From the NCBI RefSeq assembly GCF_030936135.1, contig NC_082617.1, positions 2,290,001-2,354,000 of the forward strand: 64,000 nucleotides of DNA, written 5' to 3'. The position numbers were made by a program, and so were the translations under genes. Below, in pieces: positions 1-30,200 of the stretch. The first letter of the stretch is position 1. Every line of letters starts with the position of its first letter. This DNA comes from Gavia stellata. Its lineage: Eukaryota > Chordata > Aves > Gaviiformes > Gaviidae. The notes beneath the pieces were generated by a model that was not told the DNA's origin, made no database searches, and saw nothing but the letters and a program-made list of their open reading frames with translations.

Positions 1-29
1 CCCGGGGTACTCCTTTACCACCCACAGGG

Positions 30-486
30 CCACCCCCGGCTATAGGGACCTGTATCATCGCCCTGGGGTCAGTCCCGGCTATAGGGACCTGTATCATCGC
101 CATGGGGTCAGCCCCGGCTATAGGGACCCGCATCATCGCCATGGGGTCAGCCCCGGCTATAGGGACCTGCATCATCACTGTGGGGTCAGTCCCGGCTATA
201 GGGACCCGCATCATCACCGTGGGGTCAGTCCCAGCTATAGGGATCCACATCATCGCCGTGGGGTCAGTCCCGGCTATAGGGACCTGCATCATCGCCGTGG
301 GGTCAGTCCCGGCTATAGGGACCTGCATCATCGCTGTGGGGTCAGCCCCGGCTATAGGGACCTGCATCATTGCCATGGGGTCAGCCCCGGCTATAGGGAC
401 CCGCATTGTCGCCATGGGGTCAGCCCCAGCTATAGGGACCCGCATTGTCACCATGGGGCCAGCCCCGGCTATAGGGACTCGGGGCT
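30..486. repeat. 39-bp minisatellite, about 12 copies
   Basis: The hexamer CTATAG recurs exactly every 39 bases from 40 to 469, giving twelve copies with no indel. Copies differ by a few transitions, such as CCATGGGG/CCGTGGGG and CCCGG/CCCAG. Because 39 is divisible by 3, one forward frame stays open and reads as a 13-residue repeat, but nothing else suggests coding. The array may continue to the left of the window, since the first copy is partial. It lies about 2 kb upstream of the WDR31 coding exons. Confidence 0.95.
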
Positions 487-499
487 GCTCCTGTGTCCT

Positions 500-2477
500 C
501 CCCAAAGGTGGTTAAACACCCCTCTTCTAAGGGATGTTTAACACCCCGTGAAAATGGGGAGAAAGCTCTGCTGTGATTCCTGTGCACGCTGCTGTGGACG
601 TTGTGATTTCCTTATTCCATGAGACAGATTTCACTGCAATGCCTGAACAGGCTTAGGCAGCAGCGTGGGTTATTTTTTAAAAACAATTTAGAAAAAAAAC
701 GGGTTTTATTTCTATTAAGCAATGCATTTGGGCAGAAGGGAGGATAGGAGATCGTCCGGCGTGAAATTCAGCCTTGTGGAGGTGTAGCGTTGTATGGATC
801 AGTTGCTGCAGGATCCCTGTGTTATTAGAGAGCTTTGTGATGGACCAGGTTCAGGATAAGCATGTGTAGGGAAGCCTGCCAGGTAGTAAAACCTCAGATG
901 AACATCCTGCCCGAGCAACTACTGCCCTCATTCAGGATTCAGAAAAATCTACTCTTTTTTGCAGTGGGCAAGAGGCAGGAGAATGCAGTTAGACACGAGA
1001 TACACCTCCCGCTTTCCTCACAGCCTCCCGTGGTCGCCGGTGGCTCTCTGCCTTGACCCAGCTCGGTTTGAGCTGATGGGCGGGTAGGGATGATTGCACG
1101 TGTACATTACCCACCTGAGTGGGGAAACTAACAGCTGTGTGGGAAGCAGAGTAATCATCGTAATTAAAAAATCAGAATTTACCTCTTAGCTTTTTCCTAG
1201 AATCCGTTTTGCAGGGGAAACAACGTCCAGAGTTCTCCCACTGTCAAAGAAAAAGCATGTTTGTTCCTAATGCACTGAAACGATTTGGACGCTCGGTAGA
1301 AAGAAGTAAATTGCCAAATTATCACTGCCCCTCAACTGTGAGATTTACCGTTCTTCACATCTTTTGAACCTGCAAACTCATGGATAGAACAGGCGGAGAT
1401 TAACTGGGTGTTACTAATTGCTAATCACAAAAGCTGTCAGGGTAAAATTAGCAAGGGAATGTTTTGTAGTGCTTCTTGCACTCTGGCTTAGTGCTTCCAG
1501 TATTTGGTTTTCAAGTTTTTGTGGGCAGAGCCTTGAAGCACATTTTTTTCATTGCTGGAACAAGCAGGTGGGGGTTTTTTTCTGATTTTTATTAGCAAAA
1601 TATTACTGACCTGGAAGACGGGAATGCTAACGTACACCTAGCACAGACTAAATCCAATTAGTGTGTCTTGAGCTAAGAAGAAGCCAATTACTGTACGTGG
1701 CAATTCACTGTCATTGAAACTGGTTTCTGCTCGGTCTGTGACCCATGAGGGTACGGGGGAAGAGATGATGCCTCGGCCCGAGTCCTGCTCCGCCGGAGGC
1801 TCCTCCACCCGGCCGGGTGCTCGTGCGGGGACTGGCTGTCGTGATGCCGCTGGCGAGGGATGCCCTGGGACGGGGCAGGCTGGTCTCAGCCTGGACAGCA
1901 AGATTTTTTTTGCTGAATGCATCTGGGTTACCAGGATGGTCTTGTCTAGCCTGGACCTGGGGTTTGGACAGAGAAGCTGCTGTTCCCAAAGTGTTCCTCA
2001 GCCTATGGAAAGACCACTTCAAGCTTTACCTTAAGTCAGGCTGGTCCAGTTAAGTTGGGGCTGCCTGTGACCACAGCTATCTTGGTCCCACCAGCCGTGA
2101 ACCTCAGCCTGAAGGTTTTTGCAGTCATCAGTCTAGAGATTGGGATCTCCGGGAAATATGGAAGTCAAGAGCAGATACTGGAGTAAGAGGAGGCGCAAGG
2201 CCACAAGAATTATAGGCAGCAGCTCCATCTCTATCGTGGCCTCACCAAGCTTGGATTTTCTTAAAGCTCAGCTGTAAGACCCCGGTAACCTCCTCTGGCT
2301 GTGCTCTAAGCCAAAGGTTTGACTGGGGAGCTCCAGATGTCCCCTCCTCTGAGGTTTTTCCTCTTATTCTAAATGAAGTTAAGAAGTAGATAACATCTTA
2401 TCAGCACTTTATCCTGTACATGTAACAAGCAGAAACCTCTCTGGATTCCCAGTAATGCTGTGTCTCCCCACCCGCAG
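500..2477. other. Region upstream of WDR31, no gene seen
   Basis: No convincing exon or recognised repeat was found here. A GC-richer patch around 1740-1880 has overlapping open frames on both strands but no homology I recognise. The WDR31 promoter or first non-coding exon should lie here or to the left, because the first coding exon (from 2478) is preceded by a splice acceptor. Confidence 0.5.
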
Positions 2478-2556
2478 GTCATGTCCCAAGAGCAAGTGCC
2501 TGAGATGCTGATTTGGTGCTCACCGCTGCTGGGGAGCTGTGCTTATCGGCAGCGCT

Positions 2557-9309
<6,753 letters not shown>

Positions 9310-11190
9310 CCATAGGAACCCTTCCAGCAGAGACTGCGCTGCAAGAGGATGCAACTCCCCAAGAGCTTCCCCCTGACTGCAAGCTCCAGGAGACCTTGCG
9401 CCTGTAGAGAAGTCATGTATGATCAGCAGGGCAGGGAGATTTATTGGTTTCAGTTTATGGGTGGAGGGAAGGCACTAGAGCTGTCTAGAAGAAAAGCCAA
9501 ATCATGGATGCATTCAGTCCAAGTTCTTGCTCCTGAAAGAGCCTTGTGCATTTTATTTAGAAAAACCTCCAGGCAGGCTAGCTGCACGTGGCGGGGGCTA
9601 AAGGGAGAAAATGAGCTGTGAGAAGCCAAGGGGCAGCGCTGAAGGGTGCCAGGGCACAGGGCAGTGAACACTCAGCCTCCTGCCCTTGCTCCAGCTGAAT
9701 GGAGCTGAACACAGTGTGACAGAAACCCTGCACTAAGATTTATACCCCGGGAACAATGCAAGTGTAAATGCAGAACATTCACTGGTGTTCAAAATTTCAT
9801 CTTAAGCCAGCTAGAAACGTGGGAGGCTGCTGGGTGACTGCTGGGCCAGGACTGTCCCATGAATGGCAACCTGATGGGAAACACCCTGGGGGGGTTCCTC
9901 CTGGCTCTGCAGCTGGAGCCCCTGCACAGCTGCCAGGCTCAGACAGTCCCTTTAAGAGACACTCAAGAACCAGCTTGAGCACTCATAGCTGGGTATCTAG
10001 GCTTATGCAAGAGGAGACTGTGATTAAATATTTTTCTGTTAGTTGCTGGCTTCTCGTCCTGTAGTATTTTCCGTAGGAGTAAGAGCTACCATAAAGCACG
10101 TGGCAGCTGCCACCATAATACTTGGAAGGGAGGAGAAAGCCCACACCACTCTGCTGGAAGAAAAGTAACTCATGAGTGAGCTTGGTTTTTTTTTTCTTAA
10201 AAGATGATCCCCAACTGCATTGCAACTGTTGAGAACAGAACTGTGTTCACACTCCCATCGAACATGGACAGCTGTTCTCCAATTGACAATGAGGAAATTA
10301 AATCAGTCTCCTCTTTCCTCCTGAAGGTTTTTTACGATAGCAGACAGAGATCAAACTGTGTGTTAAGTACCTGTAACTTCTCCTTTCCTTATAGTCAGAC
10401 CCAGAGGCCAGGGTGCACATTCAAAGTAAGTTTTGATTTTCCAGAACACAACATTTGCAAAACCTCAATTTAAAGAATAAACAACAAATAAGAAAGCTCC
10501 CCACAGTGTAAGTTAGAACAAGACAATCCTACACTGAAGTAGCCTTCTTCGTATCATCCCAGGTGAGACACAACAAAAACTTAAACAGCAGATGCCTACA
10601 TGGATTTGAAACACCCAGTTCATGAGACTGCTCCAGGAGCTAGGATATGAGATGGTACATGGAAAAGAAAAATTTCCCTGGCCTTTAACATCTACTGCGA
10701 GTGAATACAAAGGGGTACAGACCTCCCCATTCAGAGAGTAACTTGAAGAGGCAGGGGAAGCAGGATACCATCTTCTTTTAACTCTGACAGCTAGTTTTTC
10801 TTTCTCTGAATGCAAATAAAGTTTGAAGCCACAGACTCCAACAAAAGGCTCCTGGAAAATGGAAGGTAAGAAGGGTATTAACAGAGGCTGAACAACACAC
10901 CACACCTGAGGTGTTGTGTGGCTACCTACACATGTTTAAAACAGCCTGGAGAAAACCTTTGAGCCTAACTTGGAAGGGAGGGTGGAAGCAGATGGATCAT
11001 CTCCAAATTACAGCAGAAAGCAGTTATCTGCAGTATAAAAACAAAGTCCTAAAAATTGGAAAAACGTCACCTAAGATTTGACTCCAACCAAGCCCTGGCA
11101 AACACAGGTGCTTCAAAACCACCTCAACCCAAGAGCAGCCAGTGATGACAGCTGCCGTAATGCACGTTGCAATAGCAGACTTTTTTTTTC
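9310..11190 (+). other. WDR31 3'UTR and short intergenic gap
   Basis: This holds the WDR31 3'UTR and the space before the convergent PRPF4 3' end. Possible polyadenylation hexamers on the plus strand are ATTAAA at 10023-10028 and AATAAA at 10476-10481; a further AATAAA lies near 10814. No other gene is visible. RNF183, which I recall between these two genes in human, is not seen. Confidence 0.55.
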
Positions 11191-11196
11191 TTTAAT
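11191..11196 (-). terminator. Candidate PRPF4 poly(A) signal (ATTAAA)
   Basis: On the minus strand ATTAAA lies about 70 bases past the PRPF4 stop codon at 11266. It would give a very short 3'UTR. No AATAAA was noticed between the stop and this site. Confidence 0.45.
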
Positions 11197-11265
11197 ATAA
11201 AAAAAGCAAGTCTTAGTTGAAAGTCATTAACGTCTCCATTCCAGTTCATCAGCAGCACCTCTGAG

Positions 11266-18843
<7,578 letters not shown>

Positions 18844-18860
18844 GGCGGCCGCGCACCGGG

Positions 18861-18900
18861 AGACGAGACGAGAAGAAACGAGACGAGACGAAACGAGCCG
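18861..18900. repeat. AGACG-type pentamer repeat in the PRPF4 5' leader
   Basis: About eight imperfect 5-base units (AGACG, AGAAG, AAACG and similar) run from 18861 to 18900, starting 18 bases upstream of the PRPF4 ATG. In the PRPF4 transcript they would read as a CGTCT/CGTTT pyrimidine-rich tract just before the start codon. Confidence 0.7.
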
Positions 18901-18951
18901 CAACGCGCCACACACAGGCTCCGCCGCCTCAGAACCACTTCCGGGGGACGC

Positions 18952-19122
18952 GGGGCACGCCGGGAGACGCGGCGTCATGTCGGGGCCGGGAGCGCGGGGC
19001 ACGCCGGGAAGTGTGGCGCGTCTAGCGGGGCACGCCGGGAGGCGCGGTGCGCGTTAGCGGCGGGGCGCGCGGGGCACGCCGGGAGGTGTGGCTCGGTTGA
19101 GCGGGGCACGCCGGGAGGCGCG
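18952..19122. repeat. Five spaced copies of a GGGGCACGCCGGGA motif
   Basis: Copies begin at 18952, 18996, 19027, 19071 and 19103, so spacings alternate 44, 31, 44 and 32. This suggests duplication of a unit of about 75 bp holding two motifs. Each is followed by G/A-purine then G(C/T)G(C/T)GG, for example GGGGCACGCCGGGAAGTGTGG at 18996 (first 20 bases form the core). The array sits between the two divergent genes, in their promoter. Confidence 0.85.
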
Positions 19123-19180
19123 GCCTAGGCGCCCTCGGCTCTCGCTGGCAGCGGCTGAGGCAGAGCGGCGGCGGGTCGCG

Positions 19181-19534
19181 ATGCTGCGGCGGAAGCCGAC
19201 GCGGCTGGAGCTGAAGCTGGACGACATCGAGGAGTTCGAGAGCATCCGGAAGGACCTGGAGGTGTGAGCGGGGCCGGCCGCGGCCGCCCCCGGCGGGTCT
19301 GTCTCCCCCCGCCCGGGAGCGCCCTGACGCGGCCCCTTTGCCCCGCAGAGCCGCAAGAAGCAGCGGGAGGACGCGGAGGTGGCGGCGGCCGGCGAGGAGG
19401 CGGCGGCGGCGGCGGCCATCGCGCTGGGCGCCGACCACAAGAGCCGGGAGCAGATCATCAACGACCGTATCGGCTACAAGCCGCAGCCCAAGGCCGGCGG
19501 CCGCGCCGCCCACTTCGGCACCTTCGAGTTCTAG
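19181..19534 (+). CDS. CDC26: Anaphase-promoting complex subunit CDC26, complete
   Basis: Two exons, 19181-19261 and 19349-19534, joined by a short 87-bp GT-AG intron, encode 88 residues (human 85). CDC26 is a small subunit of the APC/C ubiquitin ligase; its N-terminus binds and stabilises the TPR protein CDC16/APC6. The N-terminal block ([19 protein letters not shown]) and the C-terminal block ([21 protein letters not shown] end) are nearly identical to human. The middle (residues about 34-50) is variable and here carries an Ala-rich run encoded mainly by GCG. The codon use is extremely GC-rich because the whole gene sits inside the CpG island. Confidence 0.97.
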
Positions 19535-19728
19535 CGGCGGGGGCGGCCCGGCACCCCCGGCTGACCGGGACTCGGCGCCCGGGGAACCGCCAGCACCCCG
19601 CGCCAGCCGGAGCGGGGCCGAGGCTGGCGGGATGGGCCTCTCCCTCCTTTTTGCTCTTTTGTTGGGTTTTTTTAAGTTTGTCTGGTTAACACGCCTGTGA
19701 ATGCCCCTTGACCAAGTGTTTTGTTTTA

Positions 19729-19734
19729 AATAAA
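19729..19734 (+). terminator. CDC26 poly(A) signal AATAAA
   Basis: AATAAA lies 195 bases after the CDC26 stop codon and is followed by a TGTC/T-rich stretch at 19736-19746. Position and context suit the end of the CDC26 mRNA. Confidence 0.8.
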
Positions 19735-21666
19735 TATGTCTTTTTTAAAAAAAAAATGCTTTAAACGGCTGTAGAGACGATGCAGCAGGGCTGGAAACAC
19801 CAAGACCACCCGTGTTTCCTTCACCTGTGTGCGCCCCGATACAGCGAGGAGGTAAAACACTGCCTCTGCAGCAGGATCTTCTGCGGATCTTTTGATGTAG
19901 TGATCTTAAAAAGGGAGCCAGTGGAGTGTGTTCATTTACACCTTTAGCCCTACAAGTTGGTGACCCCGTGCAGGAGAAGATGCTGGAGAGCATCTGGTTA
20001 GTGTTTTACAAGCCTGCGTGAATAAAGGCAGCGAGTGTCACAACTCTGGGTGCAACAGGCAATACTTCTAGACGCTGCTCTGTCCTTGCCCGAGAAGGCC
20101 AGGAAAGAAGCCCCCCCACCCCGAAGCAGCTCACCCCAACCATTTCGCAGAGATGGCTGTACCGCTGCTTCTCGTGTCGCAGCTGGGATGTGGATTGGGC
20201 CCTTAGCAGGGAACAGCTGCACACCTGGATGCAGTAGAACACGCCGAACACATGGATGTGGGACAACATGCTATAGTTTCTGATAGAGCAGTTGTTCCTT
20301 TAGGCTTACCCGTTTCACTTCCGTTCAGCCCTGGGGAGCGCATCACCCCAGCTGCACTGGTTTGTCCCCCTGTGATGAAGTTTCGGGTAGCTGGCAGTGG
20401 TGTTGCTTGGATCAAAGGTCACCAGCTATTTCCTTATAGATGGTGTCATGTGAAAAGCAGAAAGGCAGATTGATTTCTGACAGAGTAACCAGCACGTACC
20501 TGGATTTACAACAGTGATTTGTACCACCATCCGCTGGCTGGGCACATAATGAAGGGTGAGATACACAGATCCCCAAAAAAGAGGAGTCTCGCGTGCAGGC
20601 AGGTGACCTTAAGGAACCAAGTTATCAAAACTGAAGCAGCTTGGTGGTATTTAAGAAACTCCGCTCCCTCGAGCCGGGGGAAGAAGGCAGAGCAGGGTGC
20701 CAGGGCCTGCACCAGGACACCCGCAGGGGATTCAGAGATGGAGCTGGAGGCTCTCTCTGCTCCTGGCTGGGACTTTTCTACCATCTTCCAGCACAGCGAT
20801 CAGTTGTATTTCTTCAGTGTCTCAAGCAATGCTCCAAACCAGACTGCTGTGTGTGTTGTAAGTGCCTCAAATTTCAGTTCAGGGGAAACGTACAGAACTT
20901 AAAACTTTTCAAACTGGGAAGAGCTTCAGTCTGGCCTAGAGCAGAGCTGCTTTTCCAGTCCTACACCATGTAAAATTATCAGGGATTGCTCTGTTATTCA
21001 GGCATTCCCAGCATGGCCCAGGTCTGACAGGGAAACGTCTTAGGAGGTTCCAGACATCCTTTGGTTGCACAGGGGAAGAAAAACCAACCAGCCCCTCATT
21101 CCTCTTGTATGGCTGAATCCAATCTAGAGTAAAACTCGGTGAGGGAGCCTGGTATTCGTTGCTGTACATGGACACCTTCCATGCACTGAGGGGGCTCATT
21201 ATTACAGCTCCCTAAAACTCTTGTCCTTCGACTCTTCTCTCTGAAAGGGAAAGCAGATCTGGGAAGTAGCAATTCCTTTTTCCATCTCGGCTTTCCCCAC
21301 ACTGCAAAGTGTAACTGGCCTGAAACAAACAGTGATTCGTGCATCATTCCCCTTCCAGCAGTTTCAGGGCTTAGTGCTCGCAGCTGGGGCAGGCCCAGAG
21401 GATGCTGCTCCTCACTTGCAACCGCCTGAAGACGGACACTCGGCCCCCGCTGCTCACTTGCACGCTCACAGCAGGCATAGAAGAGTCGTGCCAGAGAGAA
21501 GGGGCCAGGAAAGGCCAGGGGCCTCTTGCTAATGAAAGTGGGCACTTAATCTTGGAGTCATATTCAGAATGCTGCAGTAAGAGCCGCCAGCCTCAACCTC
21601 AGCTGCAGTCACTGCATTGAGGATTGTTTCCAAAACACACATCCACTACAATAAAATGCAATCTAT
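19735..21666. other. Intergenic gap between CDC26 and SLC31A1 3' ends
   Basis: No exon, RNA gene or recognised repeat was identified. Several open frames of 70-150 codons overlap on both strands and lack recognisable homology or splice support. Confidence 0.5.
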
Positions 21667-21672
21667 TTTATT
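21667..21672 (-). terminator. Candidate distal SLC31A1 poly(A) signal
   Basis: AATAAA on the minus strand at 21672-21667. It would end a 3'UTR of about 3.7 kb, in keeping with the long 3'UTR I recall for human SLC31A1. Other minus-strand AATAAA hexamers nearer the stop (for example near 24535 and 24360) could give shorter mRNAs. Confidence 0.5.
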
Positions 21673-24600
21673 GGTTAATTATGTACAGGAGATTCTTGAT
21701 ATTCACAGTAACATTAGACAAGTTACCTCCACAAAGAGCAAGAGTAAAAACAAAAATGACAGTCCACTGTAAACAAAACTAGAAATCCTGCTGGATTTGG
21801 TGGGACTGGCTCCAGACAAACTGAAAAGGCACTCGAAGAAAAACAACAAAAGCCAGCTGATGAACACAGCCTGGATACTTAGCACACTTCTTCCAAGATG
21901 ATAATCCAGAGGCACAGAGTGTGGCGACCAAACATCAGGGTACAAAGAGAGACACGGGACATCACATTCCAAGGATGCTACACGTGTGTTGACGTACGTT
22001 TTTAATTTTCTCAAGTCTCATAATCATTAGGGTCCTCACCTCCCTCCAAGCACTACTTAATGCGAGTTTAGTGTTATCAGGACAACTTTAAATACAGGCA
22101 GCAGAACGGCCAGGACTGCACCAAAAGCAGTCACTAGAAGTCATCGGTAGGGAGGCCAGGTTTACTCAGACTCCGACAAAGCGAACAGCAACCTGGGCCA
22201 AGAACACAGCAGCTGGTGGTATCTGGTGGACCGGGGGGAGGCTGGGACATGGGGAGGTAGGTGGCCTCTCTGGACTGTCAACGTTGAACCAAAAGAAAGC
22301 ATGGCCAGACCTGGCAGGGAGACATGGACTGGAAACGTCCCTTTCTCAGTTGTGCCTCGCTGTACCGGTGAGCTCAGAAACAGAGAGGACAGAGCCCTCC
22401 ATCTTCTCTCCTTAACCACCTTCCCTTCAGACCTTCCCTTGTGCACCTCTCCCAAAGCCCAGTCTGGGCTCCCCTTTCTAGCTTGGGTACTGCCCAGTGC
22501 TCAAACCATCATTCTTACAGGAAGGTAGCTGGGGCGCTTGCTAGACACTTGGGAGACTTCTGGCCAGGTTCTTGCTCCCCAAGTGACCACTGCGAGGTCA
22601 GCGTCACTTCCCTCTCTATACACTGGAGAAAGCTGTGTGCACTCTCCTGTGTGTGGGTGGGCAGGATATGACCCTTTGAAGACAGAGGTACTCATCCTCA
22701 GGGGGAAACAATTTTCAAGGGCATTTCAGGTGCTACATGTAGAATGAGGCAGAAAAGCTAACAAGAGAACCGAATTTATACTGTAAAACCCATGACTATT
22801 GCCTAATCTCCAAGTCATCCATCTCCGATCACTTAAATTGGAGAATTCAAGTATGGCCACTTGAATACAAGGAAAGGTGGCTAAAAGGTGATAGCAAGAT
22901 CAAGCCAAGCAGAAGTTCTATTTTAGAGAAAGACACAGCAAGAGGTATGTGAAGTAACTAGCGTCATCACACAAAGCCACTCATGACTATACCCTATAAT
23001 CAGACATCCCTGCAACGGCAACTCCATCTCGTTCAAGAGAAACTGATCAGAGCGGTGCTGGCAACGTCGGCTCTGAACTCCTTCAGGGATCAAACCCCTG
23101 CAGTGTAAAGCCTTCAAAACATAAACAACCATCTCCAGCACTTAACTGCTTCAATTTTCTCTGACAAGCACTACGATTTCCTCACAGCTCTCACACAGGG
23201 ATCAGAAGGGTCTGTTTTCCACTCTCACAGAGGCACGATTGCTTAGAGGGCACAGATGAGTTTTACCTTCGTGACAGATGCAGAGAGGGCATCAGTATGT
23301 CCTTCTGCAGTCTTACAGACGTAACTCCCTTCAAAGATCAGACGGGGAAGAGTTTTTCCTGTCTCTCATCAGGAGGTGGCTAGAGTTTTTCCATGAAAAT
23401 AACTTTGCCTCTTTCATCCAGATGCAACTTTGCTACAGAAAGAAGCTGTTTAGAAACCTGAGCCTGCTTTTAACTCATCTCCTTTTATTCTGTATTTGCA
23501 CTGCCCAAAGAGAACAAGATGTCCAAATAAATACCTGGCATCAACCCAGGCCAGTTGACTTTAGTGGTGCAGTTCAAGATCCCAGTAGCGGCAGTAACAG
23601 ATTTCCCGCTGCCTTTCAAAGAGGTGGTAGGGCAAGGGTGGGCTCTGTGCTGAGGTAGTAGCATCAGCACAGTGAAAAAACCACACACACAGGGATGGGC
23701 CTCGCCCTGTAAGGCTTACGGGCTAAAGAAATGTAATTCCTCTTCAAAGATCAGCTTTCCTCCTCCAAAGATCAGCTACTTCTAACAGTGCAACTAGTAG
23801 CATCTTTGGAGAAAAAACTGCTACTGTATGTGCCCAGACACTTCATCTCAAAAGGATTCCCTGTTCTCATGGCAAATTCCAGACATCAGTCCCAGTCTGA
23901 AAGCGGTGCCTGTTTTTCAGCGCCCTTCTGAAGACTCCAGCTTTGCACCATACTCTGCACAACGTTCCCTACAACAAGAAGCAGTTTAATAACAAAGTGC
24001 TAAACCAGAACTGCTCTCTAGAAAACCCAATGCATGTTCTGGGCATCACGCATGAAGGAAGCCATTCTTGCCCGTGTCACAGCCTATCTTGAAATGTGTA
24101 GAGCTCACAGCACTGAATGGGAAGTTCTTTACTGCGCTACAACACTTGTCCACCACTGGCATGGATAACTCTTGCACCTCCAAGCTAACATGGTCACAGC
24201 ATGATTATTAAGACAAAGAGGAGTCATCTGGGTCAGGAATACTTTTTAATCAGCCCAAGCTGCTCCAACTTTCACCTGAGAAGAGACCGAAGGCTGCTCT
24301 AGTCCTATCTTTTCTTTCTTCCCTTCCCCAAATCTCTCCTTTACAGGAACACGGTTGTTTTATTTCCTTCATCTCAATCAAGGAATGCCCTCGTCAGACA
24401 TTTTAACCTTTAGTGTCATGAAATCATTATTTAGCTCTTGCCTCATTTACAGAACTAGTTTTAGTAAACCAGAGTCTAGCTCTAGATCCATCCAGGTGCA
24501 ATTCAACATGAAGTAAATGCAGGTTCAATGGTTTATTTAAAATCTTTTTGCCCTGTGAATACACAATTGTTGTCCTGCGTCTACTCCGTGTATTTCTGTG

Positions 24601-25341
24601 ATTGGGAACTGAAAGCAGCCAAACTCAAATGTTATCACTTGAAGCTGACTAAAGCTGCTGGATATATCAGAAGATTAACAACACTCATCATACTCTGATG
24701 GGCTTGGAGGACAGACTCATCTAGAGCCCCCTGAAGCACAAGTCACATACTTCTGTCAAAGTATTCCCTTGCCAGGACGTACCTGAGCGTGTCTGATGTG
24801 CAGCACCAAATCTTCCTCAGAGGCTGAGTCCTTCTGCATCAGAAGGTGTCATTGGCCCCAAAAGCCACAATGCCAGGGAGATCTCCTCCCCTGGCATTAT
24901 GTACATATTGAAAAAAAGTAAAATTAAAATAGCCATTTGCACATGTAGGCTCCATTGGCAACTTTGATCTTTACCTACTGTTCATAAAACCCTCACAGAT
25001 GAGCATTTACAATTTAAAAATATATTTTTTTAAAAGAATAATTTCTACGTTTCTGTCAGCCAACTAATTTCAATCACGGCATAATCTAAGAATAAAGCAA
25101 ATCCTAGCCAAGAATGGCTATCATGGGACCCTCAAGAGTCAACCCTGCTGCCAGCCTGCAGCAAGAGGGAGCAGCATACCCCAGCTCCTCACATCCCTAC
25201 ACCCCAGCTAGGAACTTGTGGTGAACTCCAGTTGATTTTCTTTGTATTGTTTCTCTTTCAGCTTAGGAATGATCCAGTCCTCGTGATGGCTGCACTTCAA
25301 TAGAGCAGTGGGTTGGAGAGGCCTCTGGGCAGCAGCCAGTG
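21673..25341 (-). other. SLC31A1: Probable long SLC31A1 3'UTR
   Basis: This 3.7-kb stretch directly follows the SLC31A1 stop codon and contains no splice-supported exon on either strand. Calling it 3'UTR is an inference from the known long 3'UTR of the family and the hexamer at its far end. Confidence 0.45.
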
Positions 25342-29047
<3,706 letters not shown>

Positions 29048-30150
29048 CTTTACGACAGAGATATTCAAAAAGGCACGTAGAAAAGTGGGACCCTGAAAAA
29101 CAACAACAAAAAAATAAGAAGCACTTTACTAAACAGAGTATGGTTTCTCTGCTGCTACTGCAAGAGAAAATACTCTAAGCCACTGAGAACTACTGCCTCT
29201 GGATAAACTTCTGGAGCATCCTCATGGTCCTGCACTCTGACTACAGAGAACACACAGCAAAGCCAGCAGGACAATTTAAAGGAGGTGTGTCCCTCTGAGC
29301 TTTACATCATCATATTGCTGCACCATCCTAAACATTCTTGCCAGAAAGGCAGCCTAATCTGATTGAGATAGCACATAGGGACAAGTGCTCAGCGTAAAGG
29401 AACATTTCTTATCTGTAAGAGGAAAAAACCCAAGTCCCTTCTCAATTGCAGTCATGCAAGAGGCAAAAATATCTCAAGCCCCATTTTAAATTGCATATAC
29501 TAAAGGATCAGATTACAATATTTCTCTTAATTGACAGTTATGCATTTTATTGGGAACATGTTTAACAAAGAAATTATGTTAGGTGGTACAAGACCTATTA
29601 CCAGGCAAAGGTCTGCAATAGCCACAGGCAATCCAATTTCATTTCCATGAGCTTTACATTGTCACATCTCCCCTCTAATAACATTACACACAAAAGAAAC
29701 ACTCAAAAGGCTGCCAGTCCAAATCCCTAATCTGGTTACTGCAAATCAAGTATGTCTGGACACACTACGTTAAAAATAAAACCTCGTGGTTAGATGTGGA
29801 CATGGCTTCTGCACTCTGCACCCCAGCACAACTTGGGATGGAAGCAGGGACAATTTCTGGTGTGAAACGAAAAGTCAGCAGCTGGAAACAGCAAGAGGGG
29901 AGAAAACAACCTGGGAATACCAGTCAGTCCTGAAACGACAGCATCTGTCACTGCGGCAGAGCCAGGCAAAGGCAACTCTAGCATAGTCCCAGGTGAGATA
30001 CCACTAAAGATAAGTAAGTATCGACACTGCTGTACTAGACCCTGTCTGGAATACTGTGTACCCTCCCAGTCTAGCCCAGCACTCAAGTAAAACCGACTGA
30101 AATAAAAAACAGTACAGACACTTTATCCAATTAAAAATTTTTTTAAAAAA

Positions 30151-30200
30151 TGAGAGGAGACATACTTTAAAAAAAAATGAGAGGAGATGTACTTCCTTCC
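30151..30200. repeat. 27-bp tandem duplication
   Basis: TGAGAGGAGA occurs at 30151 and again at 30178, each preceded by an A-run and followed by (C/T)(A/G)TACTT. The duplicated block lies at the edge of a 600-bp stretch (about 29990-30640) that looks like a worn interspersed element I cannot classify. Confidence 0.7.

Noticed and set aside
102-515. 137-codon open frame with a 13-residue repeat
   Set aside because: It only reflects the 39-bp minisatellite period; no splice or start context supports a protein.
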